From Zychaea mexicana (lineage: Eukaryota; Mucoromycota; Mucoromycetes; Mucorales; Lichtheimiaceae): 64,000 bases of DNA. The notes under the pieces were generated by a model. That model ran no database searches, was not told where the DNA came from, and saw only the letters and a list, made by a program, of their open reading frames with translations. This document shows positions 25,442 to 36,737 of this stretch, one piece after another. The number at the start of each line of letters is the position of its first letter. The first letter of the stretch is position 1. Position numbers and translations under genes: made by a program. Where the stretch lies: the NCBI RefSeq assembly GCF_025766255.1, contig NW_026516719.1:225020-289019 (forward strand), given 5' to 3'.

Positions 25442-27530
25442 ACTTACTACCTTTGTACACACATTGCAGCCCACAAATTACACCTAATGTAGTTCTCTTT
25501 CATTTTACATTTAGCAACACTGTACTTTTGAAACAAACACACCACTCATCCTGTATTCCCCCTCAATACTTGCTCTTACTTTTATTATTCACTATTGCTA
25601 CATCTCAAAATACATAACTATATAGTTGGATTTATGTCATTATCGGTATGTTGGTGAGATCAAAGTTCTTGCTTTTTTCGTGACAATATGACTATAATTT
25701 AGACAAACTCTGTGTGTTTCACTCAATATCAGGCCATTTCAGTCTTTAACATGATTGGCAACTATGCTGATGGTTGTACGAAGATGATGCGCTGTGAATT
25801 GAAAGCTATTATTAACCCAGAATGGTCTAGGTTTGTATCACGTTTACGGTATGTCACCGATGCATCCAGTAACGACGACGACTGGAGAATGACGTGGAAT
25901 CAAGAAAGCATTATGCACTTGTTTGTTATGGATTGGATAGTAACCATACATGTCTAAAGGTATTGAAATCATTACAATTTTCTGGGACCTTGTGTTCGAC
26001 ACGTAAATGTTACACCCAAAAGTGAAGGCTGGACTTCCTTACACCCAGTTAGACTTGATCGCCGCCCGGGTATCCATCATCATCGCATAAATGCTTCTTC
26101 ATTACCAACTCAAACAGGAAGTAACTGTTACATTGCTGTTGCACCACGCTCACTCACTTTCTTTATTTTGCCATCGCACTTGACCGAGATTCAAGTCCAT
26201 GCAACTTGGTAGTTCATTATTATCTTATGTTAATTAAAACTAGTGCTGTGTTTGCAATGTGCGGGGCAACTTTCTGGTTTATTAGCTTCTTTTGCACTTG
26301 CACACTGCTGTCGTATTGAAAAATTAGCAGTTGCGGAGGATAATCAAGTACCTGAAAGAACGTGGAAAAGCGTGTTTTAGCATCTCTTGCTCTAACAGCA
26401 ACGGCGCACACCACAGCACCGACTACTATGGTTTACTACACGTTTAGCCTAACTATGTCTGGAAAAGCAGAGGAGGAAAACTAGACTCTATCCATCTACA
26501 TATAGTTTATACATATACCATTTGACGTAAATAGAGTCATCATTCGACATTTCGATTTCATTGACAGTATTCAGATAACACTGTTGCCGGCTTTATATAG
26601 ATTCTGAGTATTTATGTATTACAGTACGACATGGTCTTAAATCGAGAAATTCGCCTTGAATATAAGGTATATTAATAACTACGATATACACAGACGCAAA
26701 GAGACCTGAGTCGATCAAAATGTCTCGCGTATTCATTCTGGATAGCTGATTGAGAGAACGGAAGTTGGATTTATAACCACATTCATTCCTTTGGTAAATG
26801 GCATCGCCCTTATATGTGATTATGTAGAATTACCTTCTTTAAGTCGTTTAATATTTAATAACTTAGCATTGAATCGACGCTCAGTGAAGCACGGTAGGCG
26901 GAGGCTTTCTTATCGCAGATGCTAAGAATTTCTTGGCTCGAGATAGAGAAACGGCGATAATATAAATGATCGTGTGAGAAAAGAGGTCAAAAGCAAGTCA
27001 TCGTGGGAACGCAAACCACTTGTATTCCATATCAAAGATATTCAGGACTTGAAGGAAGAACCATAGTCGTAATGTTATCCTTTCACGAAAACATAACGTC
27101 TGTAAGAGTAAACATTCAGTGTTCTCAGTCCATAAGTGACAAAGACAGATATGGGAACTTCAACTGCGTTATGCAAGCTTAAATTACCTGTCAAACTGCG
27201 GAAATTTATGTGGAAAAGATTAGATCAACGGATGTGTTGTATATGCATGTTTAATACTGATTCTTGTCCAAAAAAAGAAACACAAGGTTATGCTAGAGCT
27301 ATCAGCCGGAACAAGAAATTAAGGAGGGGATTTTCTTTAGGTCTGACTACGCTACTAGAACTAATAAATAAATATTAACAATTGGGCATGGTTCATGATT
27401 ACGTGTGAGTGTGAGAGTGCTGATATAATGTGTCGATTGTAGATTATGCGTTATATATGCGTTATGGTTGAAAGACGGTGAGGAGAGGTTGATTGTTGGG
27501 TGCTGTATGCCGAAATCTTCTGAGCGATTA
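25442..27530. other. Intergenic between GPI copy 1 and bZIP 1
   Basis: About 2.1 kb holding the 3' flanks of both neighbouring genes. The open frames at 25712-25957 (+) and 27136-27378 (+) have no recognisable domain. The text around 25700-26210 reads in places like degraded coding sequence, but I cannot assign it. Confidence 0.45.
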
Positions 27531-29578
27531 CTATGATGAAACTGTGCGTGGTGAAATAAGTCGAGGCATCGACTCTACTGCCTCCAACATCATGTCTATA
27601 ACGGGCGGGCGAGTCGTGTGATGAGTATTTTAATAAGTAAAGTAATTCATTCAGGGAAGCGCATAGAAACTTACTTATTGGTATATCATCTGACAGCTCA
27701 AAGAATGTGTCTTCACTATTGCTGTCGTTATCGCTGAATGGATCGTCACCTGTCGCTTCGATCATCATATCGTCTTCATGGGAAGGCGAGCGTCGTGAAA
27801 AATCGTCGCTTTGATCATGCTCCTCAATAGCAGCTGGTGTGGGGAAATGGTCCAGGTATTTTTCCCGTTCAAAAAACATCTGTTTTCGTAACAGCATCAT
27901 GTCCTGCATCCGCTGACTCAGGTAGACTGCAATCTCCACACTGTTGTCCAGTCGCTGCGGCTTTGTACTGGGACACAAGAACCAGTATTTGCGAATGAAG
28001 CTCGGTGGGACAAACCAGTTGTCTTGGTTACCGGGACAGCCGCCAAGGAACATGGCAGAACCGATGAGCATGTTGAACAGTTCGTTGGCGTCGTAATAGT
28101 CTTGGAACATGATCATGTGGTCGCGCATCGATGCACCGGGCACTGCGTCAATACGAATGTCGTGGCGAACGTTTCGTTGCAGTTCGGCTATAAGAAAAAA
28201 GGAAAGATGAATTTTCCCATAGTCATTAGAATATCCCCTCCCCTTTCACCTTATTCACTAACTACTTACTTGGCTCAAAGAATGCTAGCGTATTCTTATC
28301 AGTCCGTTGGATCTTGCGCATCTCAGTGACGAATTCAAGCGGAGTCATTGGATGATAGACTCGCTCGCCATCAGGTCCAATCGTGTAGGTTTTAGTTGTC
28401 TCGGGAACGTCGTTGGTGATGGTGGAGGTCGAGGCAGTGGAGTCACTGGTGGTAGTAGTAGTAGTAGTAGACGAAGTTGAGGTCTGCTGATCGGCAGTGA
28501 TGACTCGATGGGCATCCGTGTTAGTGTTCCACAACTCAGACATGGTGCTATCTTCAAACTCATGCTTGAGCTGGTGTTTGCTGTATTCGCCCTTTTCGCT
28601 GAAGCTCTGCAACGACGAGCGCCATTCGGGCGGTATCAGGGCAGCAAGTTCAGGCGGCGTCTGGTCGATAGTGAAATTGGGTCGTGTAACCTGGTCAATG
28701 AAACTGGAGACAAGGTCAGTGCTGGCGAGTTGTTGGAACAATGCCGGGTCGAGTCCATAGCTGCTGCCGCTGTTGAGCGCCTGCAGTTGTGGCGCCAGCA
28801 CCGTTGCAGTCTGTGTGAGGTCGAGAGGCGGCAGAGGTTGTGAAGAAGAAGCGGCTGCAAAATCATTGATTTCAAAGCTGCCTGGCATGGCACGTTGGTT
28901 GTGCAATATTTGGGGCGACATGAGAAGTGTATCAATGAGCGTGCTGCCACTGCTGCTGCTGCCGCTGCCGCTGCCACCGCCGGTACTGTAGGTGGTGATG
29001 TTGTTGTTGGACGAAAAGGAGGTTGATGGTGAAGGGGAGTCGATAGCCCCAAAGGAAGGCGGACTTTTCATCAAGTCCGCAGGCAAGTGTTCGTCTTGCA
29101 AGCTGATGATGTGCATGCTTTTGTCAAGGAAGAATTCAAGGGCTTGGGACATGGCCTTGGACTTTGATGACATTAGCCTTTCGGCGCCGAGATCGTCCCT
29201 GGAACCTGTGTCTGCAAAGTTGGGGACGTCGACTCGGCTAGCAGTGCATGCGAGCTTGAGCGTCAGGATATGTCCGCGCAAGTGGTTGTTTTCGTACTCG
29301 AGCTCTTTGACTTTGCGGTCCAGCTTGCTGGCCTGCCGCAGTGCTTGGTCGCGAACGTATAGTGCGCGTTTCACCGTCGCTTCGGCTTCACGCATTTCTC
29401 GTCGTTTGCGTTCTCGAAAAGCCCGCTGTGCTGCCCGGTTCTGCGCTTTGCGCTGTGCAGGCGAGGGCGGGTTGGGTTTTCGGCCCGGCTTTTTGCGCGG
29501 TCGGATGGGGCGGCCGTTCTCGTCGAGGTTGCCGAGCTCAAGCTCAGGGTCAAAGTGTTCAAAGGCTATATCTGTCAT
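27531..29578 (-). CDS. bZIP transcription factor with DUF3425-like C-terminus (copy 1)
   Basis: Three exons (28270-29578, about 27673-28187, 27531-27595). The basic region is RKAQNRAAQRAFRERKRREM (residues about 42-61), of the fungal AP-1/YAP type with the NxxAQxxFR signature. A preceding basic block (RPRKKPGRKPNPPSPAQ) and a leucine zipper with coiled-coil heptads (KELEYENNHLRGHILTLKLA) flank it. The middle is Ser/Thr-rich. The C-terminal part has the HDIRIDAVPGASMRDHMIMF block like DUF3425 of fungal bZIP factors. An acidic Ser/Asp-rich stretch and a short last exon (NMMLEAVESMPRLIS) end the protein. It likely binds AP-1-like DNA sites as a dimer. It is divergent from the GPI gene at 30324 and paralogous to the bZIP gene at 31361. 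Confidence 0.9.
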
Positions 29579-29839
29579 TCATGCAGGGGGGTGGCAATAA
29601 AGAGCGGAAAAAAAAAGAAGGGATAAAGTGGATGAGAAAAAGAGTGGAGGGAACAGAGAAGAGAGAAAGAGAGAGAAAGAGAGGAGAATGGCGTCGTAAC
29701 AATGCAAACAAAGAAAAAGTTCTTTTTTTGGGTTTCGCAGTATGGGCACCGGGTTAGCTCTCACTGTGCGAAAAATTAATAAATAAAGGCTGGGCGGGGA
29801 ATGGGTGCGCATGGAAAGGAGGGCAATCCAATCTTCCAA

Positions 29840-29900
29840 CCTACCTTACCTACCTCTACCTACCTACCTACCTACCTACCTACCCACCCACCCACCCGCC
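29840..29900. repeat. CTAC/CCAC microsatellite
   Basis: Tandem CTAC units change to CCAC units, about 60 bp in all, in the divergent promoter between the bZIP gene and the GPI gene. Confidence 0.85.
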
Positions 29901-29934
29901 CGCTCACTCTGCTGGTCTAACTCCCCCCAGCGAA

Positions 29935-29957
29935 AGAGAGAGAGAGAGAGAGAGAGG
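29935..29957. repeat. GA microsatellite
   Basis: About eleven GA units, in the same divergent promoter region as the CTAC tract. Confidence 0.85.
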
Positions 29958-30242
29958 AAGCGTGGTCCATGTGGCTGCAGTGCTGTCGTGCAGTGGGAAA
30001 CTGTGAATGCCTTTCACATGGTAAATCTTTCTCTCTCCATTGTCCCAGCAGTTACACAAAGCTCATGGTCTTTTTCTTTTCGTTAGCAAGACCATGCTAT
30101 GCACCTCACAGCAGCAGGCCATCAAGAAACGAGCAATCAATCAATCAATCAATCCCATGAATATAGAAATATTAGAGCCCGTTTTATGTTCATCACATAG
30201 GGCCATGGCAAGAAACCTCTGGCATGCATTCTAAGTGCTGTG

Positions 30243-30250
30243 TATAAATA
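30243..30250 (+). promoter_or_regulatory. TATA box of second GPI Cys-rich gene
   Basis: TATAAATA, about 75-80 bp upstream of the ATG at 30324. Its spacing is close to that in the paralogue at 24838. Confidence 0.55.
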
Positions 30251-30323
30251 CAGGACATGATGGGGTTGTGGGGAACGGCCTAATATCCTTCTCTCAGCTA
30301 CTACCCAAAGCTACTACTACTCC

Positions 30324-30610
30324 ATGATGATGACTCAACGAAAGCTGCTCTCCATCCTTCTTTTGCTTGCTGTGTCGCTTGCCGTCTGCTACGCTGAATG
30401 TGAGTGCGATGCGTCAGAACAAGAGTGCGTCCGACAGTGCGGTAAGATGAATATGACAAGATGGACATGATGGATCGCTTTTCTTGGCTGCTAACTTGGA
30501 TTGTTCCATCACATAGTCATTGATGCAGATGACTGTATCACCAACTGCGAGGGTGATACAGATTGCTATGAAGGATGCATTGTCAACAAGTGGTACGTGT
30601 GTGATGTGTG

Positions 30611-30642
<32 letters not shown>

Positions 30643-31065
30643 TCCCCGCCACCCAGTAAACAATGCATCGCTCATGATTCCTCTTTCTTTTCTTCTGCTG
30701 TTCTTAGGCCATCTGCCGCTAGTGTGAGCCAAGCTGCCGTGTCAAGTACGCCAGCGCCGTCCGCTACATCCAGCAGCGCAAGCTATTCGTCAGGTAAACT
30801 TCTCGCGCAATTCCCCCTCCCTTGCTCAGTCAAGTTAATTAAATTGTTTCCCCCTTAATGTATACTCCGCATACTTCCAGCATCCACCTCGTCTCAGTAT
30901 TCCAGCGCTTCTGTCTCTGCAACCAGTCATCCCTCGCCTACGAGCAGCACCAATGTCAGCAACAAGATAAACAGCGGGGCGCAGTCCATCTTCACGAGCT
31001 CCTCCTCCTCGTTGATTGCCTTGGTTTCAGCAGTATTCTTCTTTGCATTCTCGTCCTTAGTTTAA
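30324..31065 (+). CDS. Secreted Cys-rich GPI-anchored surface protein (copy 2)
   Basis: A 154-residue protein in four exons (30324-30441, 30517-30592, 30708-30793, 30881-31065), whose lengths sum to an exact reading frame. The signal peptide is MMMTQRKLLSILLLLAVSLA, cut near CYA or AEC. The eight-cysteine domain has the same spacing as the protein at 24838 (C-x-C-x6-C-x3-C-x6-C-x3-C-x5-C-x3-C) and ends with W. A Ser/Thr/Ala/Pro-rich stalk follows, then a GPI-type hydrophobic end (SSLIALVSAVFFFAFSSLV) after a likely anchor site near NSG. The first intron falls after the fourth Cys in phase 1, exactly as in copy 1. Two extra introns lie in and before the stalk, and intron 2 contains a GT microsatellite. 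Likely cell-wall or surface protein; function unknown. Confidence 0.82.
30614..30641. repeat. GT microsatellite in GPI copy 2 intron
   Basis: About fourteen GT units just after the donor of the second intron of the GPI gene. The exon phases only join if it is spliced out. Confidence 0.85.
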
Positions 31066-31360
31066 ACTTTCATCGTCATAATAAACATTTCATATGCTAT
31101 ATATATATACACGCCTCTCAATGTCAGCAGCTAGCTCATTGCCCAACCAATTTTGCAGTCCCACCATGTTTTGGGTTTTTTTTTTCTTTCATATGAAAAA
31201 TATGAAGCGGCGCCTCCTTTTGGATGGTGGAGGGGGGCGATCGGTACAACTGAACTCCGCTTCGCTTGCTTCAATGGGAAAACTGTTGTCCCGAAACGTG
31301 CACTGCTTTTTCCTTTGCTTTTTCCCCACACCACTGGACCATTTTACTGAAAAAGACAGA

Positions 31361-31455
31361 ATGGACCCATTTACGTCAGATATCAATCAGTACTACCCAC
31401 AAGATCAGGACCTACCATGGCCTCTGGAGTCCATGCAGTTTGATACACAGCTGCA

Positions 31456-31486
<31 letters not shown>

Positions 31487-33453
31487 CAGCAACAACCTGA
31501 TGCTTCCTCTTCACCGTTCATACAGCCCATTCCCTTCATGTCACACCAACAACAACAACCTTATTCTGGTGCTATACCACCCAACATGAACGCTCCCAAC
31601 ATTATACAACTGGGCATGCTGGCTCACAATGCACACCATTCGACTCTAACCCCCGAGCAACAGCAGCAGTTCCTTCAACAACAACAACAACAACACCCGC
31701 AGCAACAACAACAGTTTTCTCACACACCACAATTGGACGCCAATGGCCAGCCCATCAAGATTAGGAAAAAACCCGGACGAAAACCTAACCCGGCGTCGCC
31801 TGCTTTACGTAAAGCACAAAACCGAGCAGCACAACGAGCATTTCGGGAACGAAAAGAACGACACCTTCGGGATTTAGAGATCACCATCAGAACCCTCCGC
31901 GAGCAGCGAAACAGTGCCGTCAAGGAGCTGGCCACAGCAAAGTCCAAGCTGGACGGTTGCAAGGCAGAAAACTGGTATCTCAAGGGCGTTGTGCTTACGC
32001 TGCAGTTTGTATGTCTTCACCACCATATACATATTCCTACGCATTCGCCCTACTTGACAGAGGAAGCGCTTGCAGATATCGCACATACCTCTCCGCACGC
32101 GATTGAAGCTTATGTAAACGCATACACACGCAACAATGTCGATCTGAAGCCGACCATGGCAACTCAATTTGTAAACCTCTCACAAAGAGATGGAAACAAC
32201 AAGGAAGACGACGACGACGACGACAAGAGCTACCATCATGATGACACTAGCAGCCAACACCAGGAACAGCAGCAGTTACAGGATACGGATGACGAAATGA
32301 TGAGTGAAGTGAAGCAAGAGCTTGGTATGCCTGACCTTATATCAATGCCACAGCATTCTTGCGAGAAGCACTCAACAGCAGCAGCAACCACAATTGATCC
32401 ATCAGCACTTCATCACATGTCATCCTTATCACCAGCACCTACAGAAGCAGACGACACAATGTCGTCCAAGGCAACCGACAATGATCCATGTTCAATCCGA
32501 CGTGATGACCCAAATGATGTCAACAGCACCCTAAGCAGTAGTGCAAACGGTCAACAACAACAACAACAACAACAACAACCCTTGGAATCGAGCTTGGGTG
32601 CTATCCAACGGATACGTATGCAGCTTCGCGTTCAGAGTGCGCTTTCCAACATTGGACAATCCAGTACGCGGTTGCAACCCACACTGTTGCAATTGGCCAT
32701 CTCCCACGACCCTCGTATTGATCTTATTCCCACACCCCACATGCGTGACAGAATGATTATTTTCCGCGACTTGATGGACTATGATCGTTGCTTTGCTTTA
32801 CTGCTGAACGGTGCAGTGTACCATGGAGGGGATCCTACCATGAGCGACAGTTGGGAATTACCGGCCGAGTTTTTCAGTGAATTCTGGTAAAAGAAAACAG
32901 AAAGAATAGACTGGGAGGAAATATATAAAAAAAACGATATTGATTGGGGATAAATTGACGCGGAATTTTCCTAGGTATTTGGCAATCAATTACGACTTGT
33001 CAAAGACAAACAAGTGGAGACTGATGAAAGGATTGCCCGAGTTGGAGATGGGACCTACGGAAGGACAGCAGCAAGAAGAAGAAGAAGAAGACGATTTGGA
33101 TGGGACGATTTGGGGCGACGAATTGCTTGATCAATTTACTGAACCCATGCCGACGTTACAGCCGTATTCGGCTTCCAGGCCCCCAAAATCGCCAAAATCA
33201 CCTTCTAGTCAAAACAGTAGTAGTAGTAGTAATAATAAGCGAAGCACATCGATGTCACCATCGCACCCAATGTATGCAAACTTGCGATCACCGCCTGAGC
33301 TGCGGAACCCTGTGAACGCTCCAAGTCTCGGTATGTGACAGGATTACAATCAAACCCAATTCCCGTGTGTATGTGTTGGAAATTTTTTTACTTATTGTTT
33401 CTATTATAGATACCATGATGAATTTGATGAACAATCTGCCTACTAACTCATAA
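31361..33453 (+). CDS. bZIP transcription factor with DUF3425-like C-terminus (copy 2)
   Basis: Three exons (31361-32886, 32975-33330, 33410-33453), about 640 residues. Glutamine-rich runs occur near residues 30-45, 105-125 and 390. The basic region RKAQNRAAQRAFRERKERHL follows IRKKPGRKPNPASPAL, closely matching the bZIP gene at 27531-29578, and a zipper follows it (LRDLEITIRTLREQRNSAV). The C-terminal block HDPRIDLIPTPHMRDRMIIF resembles DUF3425. A tiny last exon (DTMMNLMNNLPTNS) corresponds in position and phase to the last exon of the paralogue. I chose the start MDPFTSD, but the frame is open without a stop upstream to at least 31094, with in-frame ATGs at 31121 and 31274, so the N-terminus could be longer. 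Confidence 0.9.
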
Positions 33454-33765
33454 CGATCAACCTTTTCTAAATCTTTTCTCGATACTCCACGTGCACACCC
33501 ACTCACTCACTCCCTTACTCACTCGCGCCTCGCAAATTTCACCCTTTTTTGTAAATACATTGCTCAATTAATCTTTCTTTTGGCGTTACTGTTTATATTT
33601 TTCTTAAAGGTGGCTGATAATCTGCGTGTATGCGTTGTAATGTGAGATTCGATCTCTCTCGGATAGTGTTTGATATACAATGGATACTGTACATTTCCAA
33701 TTTACATGATTATGACAACAGTAAGCGTCATTGCGTTGGAAAGTCTAATCTTTATTATCTACGTA
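33454..33765. other. Convergent 3' flanks of bZIP 2 and HTD2-like gene
   Basis: 312 bp between two convergent genes, AT-rich, with a CACT-rich stretch at about 33495-33525. No further feature seen. Confidence 0.5.
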
Positions 33766-34985
33766 TCATTCGACCTTGGCAGTTCCCTTGACAGCCAAAT
33801 TATCATGGTGATCATTGATCCAAAGCTCAAAAGTTCCTAAACCAGTATGTCGTCCACATACAGTCAATGGCTGATCCACATAAAGCGGAGCAAGGCATCG
33901 ATACTGGAACGATTCCAGCGCGATATCCCCCTCTCCAAACTTGCTGTTGTAGTAAGTCCGTAGAGCTGAGATAAGTAAAGTACTCGACAAGGGACCATGA
34001 ACTAAACAATCTATTTAAGACCCGTTAATCTTCCTATTTCTCCCTGCTAAAAAAAACACAGGCTTTTTTTTCCCTTACTCGGATGCTTTTCAACATTCTT
34101 TGCGTAGTCTTGATCGTAGTGAATCTTGTGTGAGTTAAACGTCAGCGCGGAATATCGAAATAAGAGAATAGACGTAGGATGTATGATCTTGAAAAAATCA
34201 GGAGCTTTCTTCACTATGTACACAGATAAAATAATACATGTTCATCAGAAAAAAAAAAACCAAATTCCTTATCCCACCGCCCCTAGGAAATACATGAATT
34301 TATGCGCACTTGCTTTGAATGGAACGTCGTGAAGATGATAATCCAGTTTTTTTATGTTGAGACGTCGCGTATACCAAACATCGCTGTTCACGCATTGACC
34401 ATCCTTTCTGGTTATAGATATCCTTATCCAACCACACCATCACGGAATCACCCAAACGACCGCCCTCTTTGTGCTCGATGCGATTCACTTTGGTCACCAT
34501 TTCGGCTTCGTCGCCCACACGTAAAGGATTTCGCAAGTCAAACGTCAACTCGGCACCAGCCCACATGCGCTGATCGAACGGGTACGGTGGATGGAAATTG
34601 GTTTCATATCCGTCACTGGCAAGTTTATGCTCAGGTGTTCGCGGTGGGAAATAGACATGGTGGTACGTTGCCGGGACGATCATGCCCTTTTCCGGAACGA
34701 CATGGTCCATGTATCCAAGTGTTCTGTCGTCGAGTGTGTTGGCTAGTAAATTGAGTGGAGAGGCAGTAATGGTGTCCAAGGTTTCGGTGCGTTCCTGCAT
34801 GGCACGTGCTCGCCATTCGCTCATTATTTGCTTCGTGTTGCTTTCCACCTGGCCGCTGTACATTCGACGCCATTGTGTCTTTTTATTTGACGTTAGTTTT
34901 TTGCAAAGAAAGATAATTATCTGGCGCGTTGAATTATTACTTTAAAGGCAATTGGAATGAGGTTGAATCGTCGCATGCCATTCAT
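33766..34985 (-). CDS. HTD2: Mitochondrial hydroxyacyl-thioester dehydratase, HTD2-like
   Basis: Probable 3-hydroxyacyl-thioester dehydratase of mitochondrial type II fatty acid synthesis, of the hot-dog fold (MaoC/FAS1-like) class. A first exon reads M-N-G-MRRFNLIPIAFK and joins in phase to TQWRRMYSGQ, giving an Arg-rich mitochondrial presequence. The main exon has DHVVPEKGMIVPATYHHVYF, DGYETNFHPPYPFDQRMWAG and LTFDLRNPLRVGDEAEM, typical of the N-terminal hot-dog domain. Later exons give PTSILLFRYSALTFNSHKIH and YDQDYA (the catalytic Asn/His region), then CLVHGPLSSTLL and FQYRCLAPLYVDQPLTVCG. Two in-frame ATGs (34985 and 34976) are possible starts. At least three introns; the boundary just before 34130-34200 is not exact. 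Confidence 0.82.
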
Positions 34986-35057
34986 TGGTATAAAGTAACA
35001 AATAGATAGTGACTTTTTTTTATTGGTCAGTTGAAATAGTGAGTATGAAGGAAAAAA

Positions 35058-36737
35058 TTAAAGGATAAATGTATTCAGATTTTCATTCAAAATAATATCA
35101 GAAACGGCAGTCATGACATGCTGGAGAAGGTCCGTGTCCGTTGCATCCGTAAAGTAGGCATACACTCGCTTTTCACTATTTCGATTGAGTCGTTGAAACC
35201 GCTTCTTGAAATACGTTCGTGCTTGTTCAAAGTCATCGTCAGGACCTTTGTGTTTTGCAGTTTTTTTAGTTACGTGTTTGAAGATCTCTCTCTAATAAGC
35301 CATCTATACCTTTGTAGTCGGGGAAATACTTGGATATGGGTGATTCTTTGATTTTCTTTTTGAAAATGTCAATCTTGTTGAGAAACAAGATCATGGATGT
35401 TTTCACAAACCACTGAGAGTTACATATACTGTCGAATAGCATCAATGCTTCTAGCATCTAAAGAAAGGTCGTACAGGGAAAAACATGGGTGTGAGCAATT
35501 TCCACTCTTTCTTTGTCCAGTTCAGTACTACACAGCAGACGAAGAAGACTCACTTGGTTCTAGAAAATACATAGCTCAGAGTGAGTGTTGGAAGGAATCG
35601 TCCACACGATCAAATTGATTACTGCTTACCGAATCTCGATCTTCCACCAGGCATTGATCATAGCCACTGATGGCTACCACAAATAGAATGGCTGTTACAT
35701 TTTCAAAACAATGTATCCTATCAGGAAAAGCGAAACCCAAATTTTCTTCGTTATTACTAAAATATCAATCGGATCCGATTGGGGGGGGGGCGTAAAGAGG
35801 ACAACTACTTGCCATTTCTTTCGTTCGCTCCGTTGTCCACCCACGTCCAACATTCTATACGTCAATGGTCCCAAGTGAAAAATGGATTCTGCAATCCCTG
35901 TCGTTTTTGCCCGACATCGAATGATGTCCTTGTCCGTTGGTATATAGTGCTCTTCCCACAATCGATCCAGTTCTTCATAGAAGCTAGAGACGCTTATTAT
36001 TAGAAAGCACGATGATTTAACACCAGCTTAGAAGAGAAAGACTTACTATAATACGTTATCGTGTAATGCAAAGTCATTGCCATGCTTACATGCCTTTTGA
36101 ATCCCTGGATCAGACCACAGCCGTTTGAGCGGATCCAAATAGGTTGCGGGATAAGGTTGGGCCTTGGAAAGTGCAGGCGTGTCTTGCATGATGAGCTCGG
36201 CATCTTCCTGCGACGTTTTATGTTAGCAACTCGTATTTTTTATATCATTTTTTTAACACTCACTTGCGAGGTCTCTAACTCCAACGGTATATTCAACTGG
36301 TCAATCACTTCAAGCAGTGTCTGCATGATATTGATGACGTTTGAAAACACAATCATGCGAAAACTTTCACGTTCAGACGCGTCAAACCCCGATGCATTGA
36401 TCAACTTCATTTGCTTCAACACAGTGGACTTGCCAGACTCGCCAGCACCTAGAATTTTATATCCAATAGGAACAAGCAGAAGAAGAAGAAGAAATTCCTT
36501 TTACCGTTTGCTTATTACTATTCGACCAGAGGAAACACACTGTTGCTGTAATACATTTTCTGAGGGGAAAATGATAGAGAGAAAGAGAGTGAAAAAGCTT
36601 TTGTTACCTAATAGCAATAGCTTGACTTCAGTTTTCATCCGTTTCTCATCCGTCTTGATTTGCCTTTCAATGCTTCGGTTTTGATCGTTTTCGCCACCAG
36701 TGGACTTTTCTGGTGTTTTGCTACAGCAACTACCCAT
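35058..36737 (-). CDS. Heterotrimeric G-protein alpha subunit (second copy)
   Basis: Second G-alpha, divergent from the one at 617-1999. The start [11 protein letters not shown] has Gly2 for myristoylation and nearby Cys residues for palmitoylation. The P-loop is interrupted at the same place as in the first copy (LLLLG, intron, GAGESGKST near 36440). Then [20 protein letters not shown], switch I ([10 protein letters not shown]), switch II ([12 protein letters not shown], near 35820-35860) followed by an intron, NKID in [11 protein letters not shown], and [10 protein letters not shown]. The C-terminus is NENLNTFIL and then TAA, quite unlike the usual GLF/GLL ends. Because the last residues select the receptor, partner specificity is probably different from the first copy. 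At least six introns. Confidence 0.94.

Larger units (their letters stand above)
29579..30323. other. Shared promoter region of bZIP 1 and GPI copy 2
   Basis: 745 bp between two divergent starts. It contains a purine-rich leader on the bZIP side, an imperfect CTAC tract (29840-29900), a GA tract (29935-29957), AATC repeats (about 30137-30155) and a TATA box on the GPI side. The arrangement suggests a regulatory region serving both genes; specific protein sites were not identified. Confidence 0.5.

Noticed and set aside
28636..29052. Minus-strand frame rich in Ala/Pro/Thr within bZIP copy 1
   Set aside because: An alternate frame of the Ser-rich part of the bZIP protein, caused by repeated triplets.
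29840..29900. CTAC tract as telomere-like repeat
   Set aside because: Unit and length fit a microsatellite; fungal telomere repeats are different and the tract lies inside a promoter.
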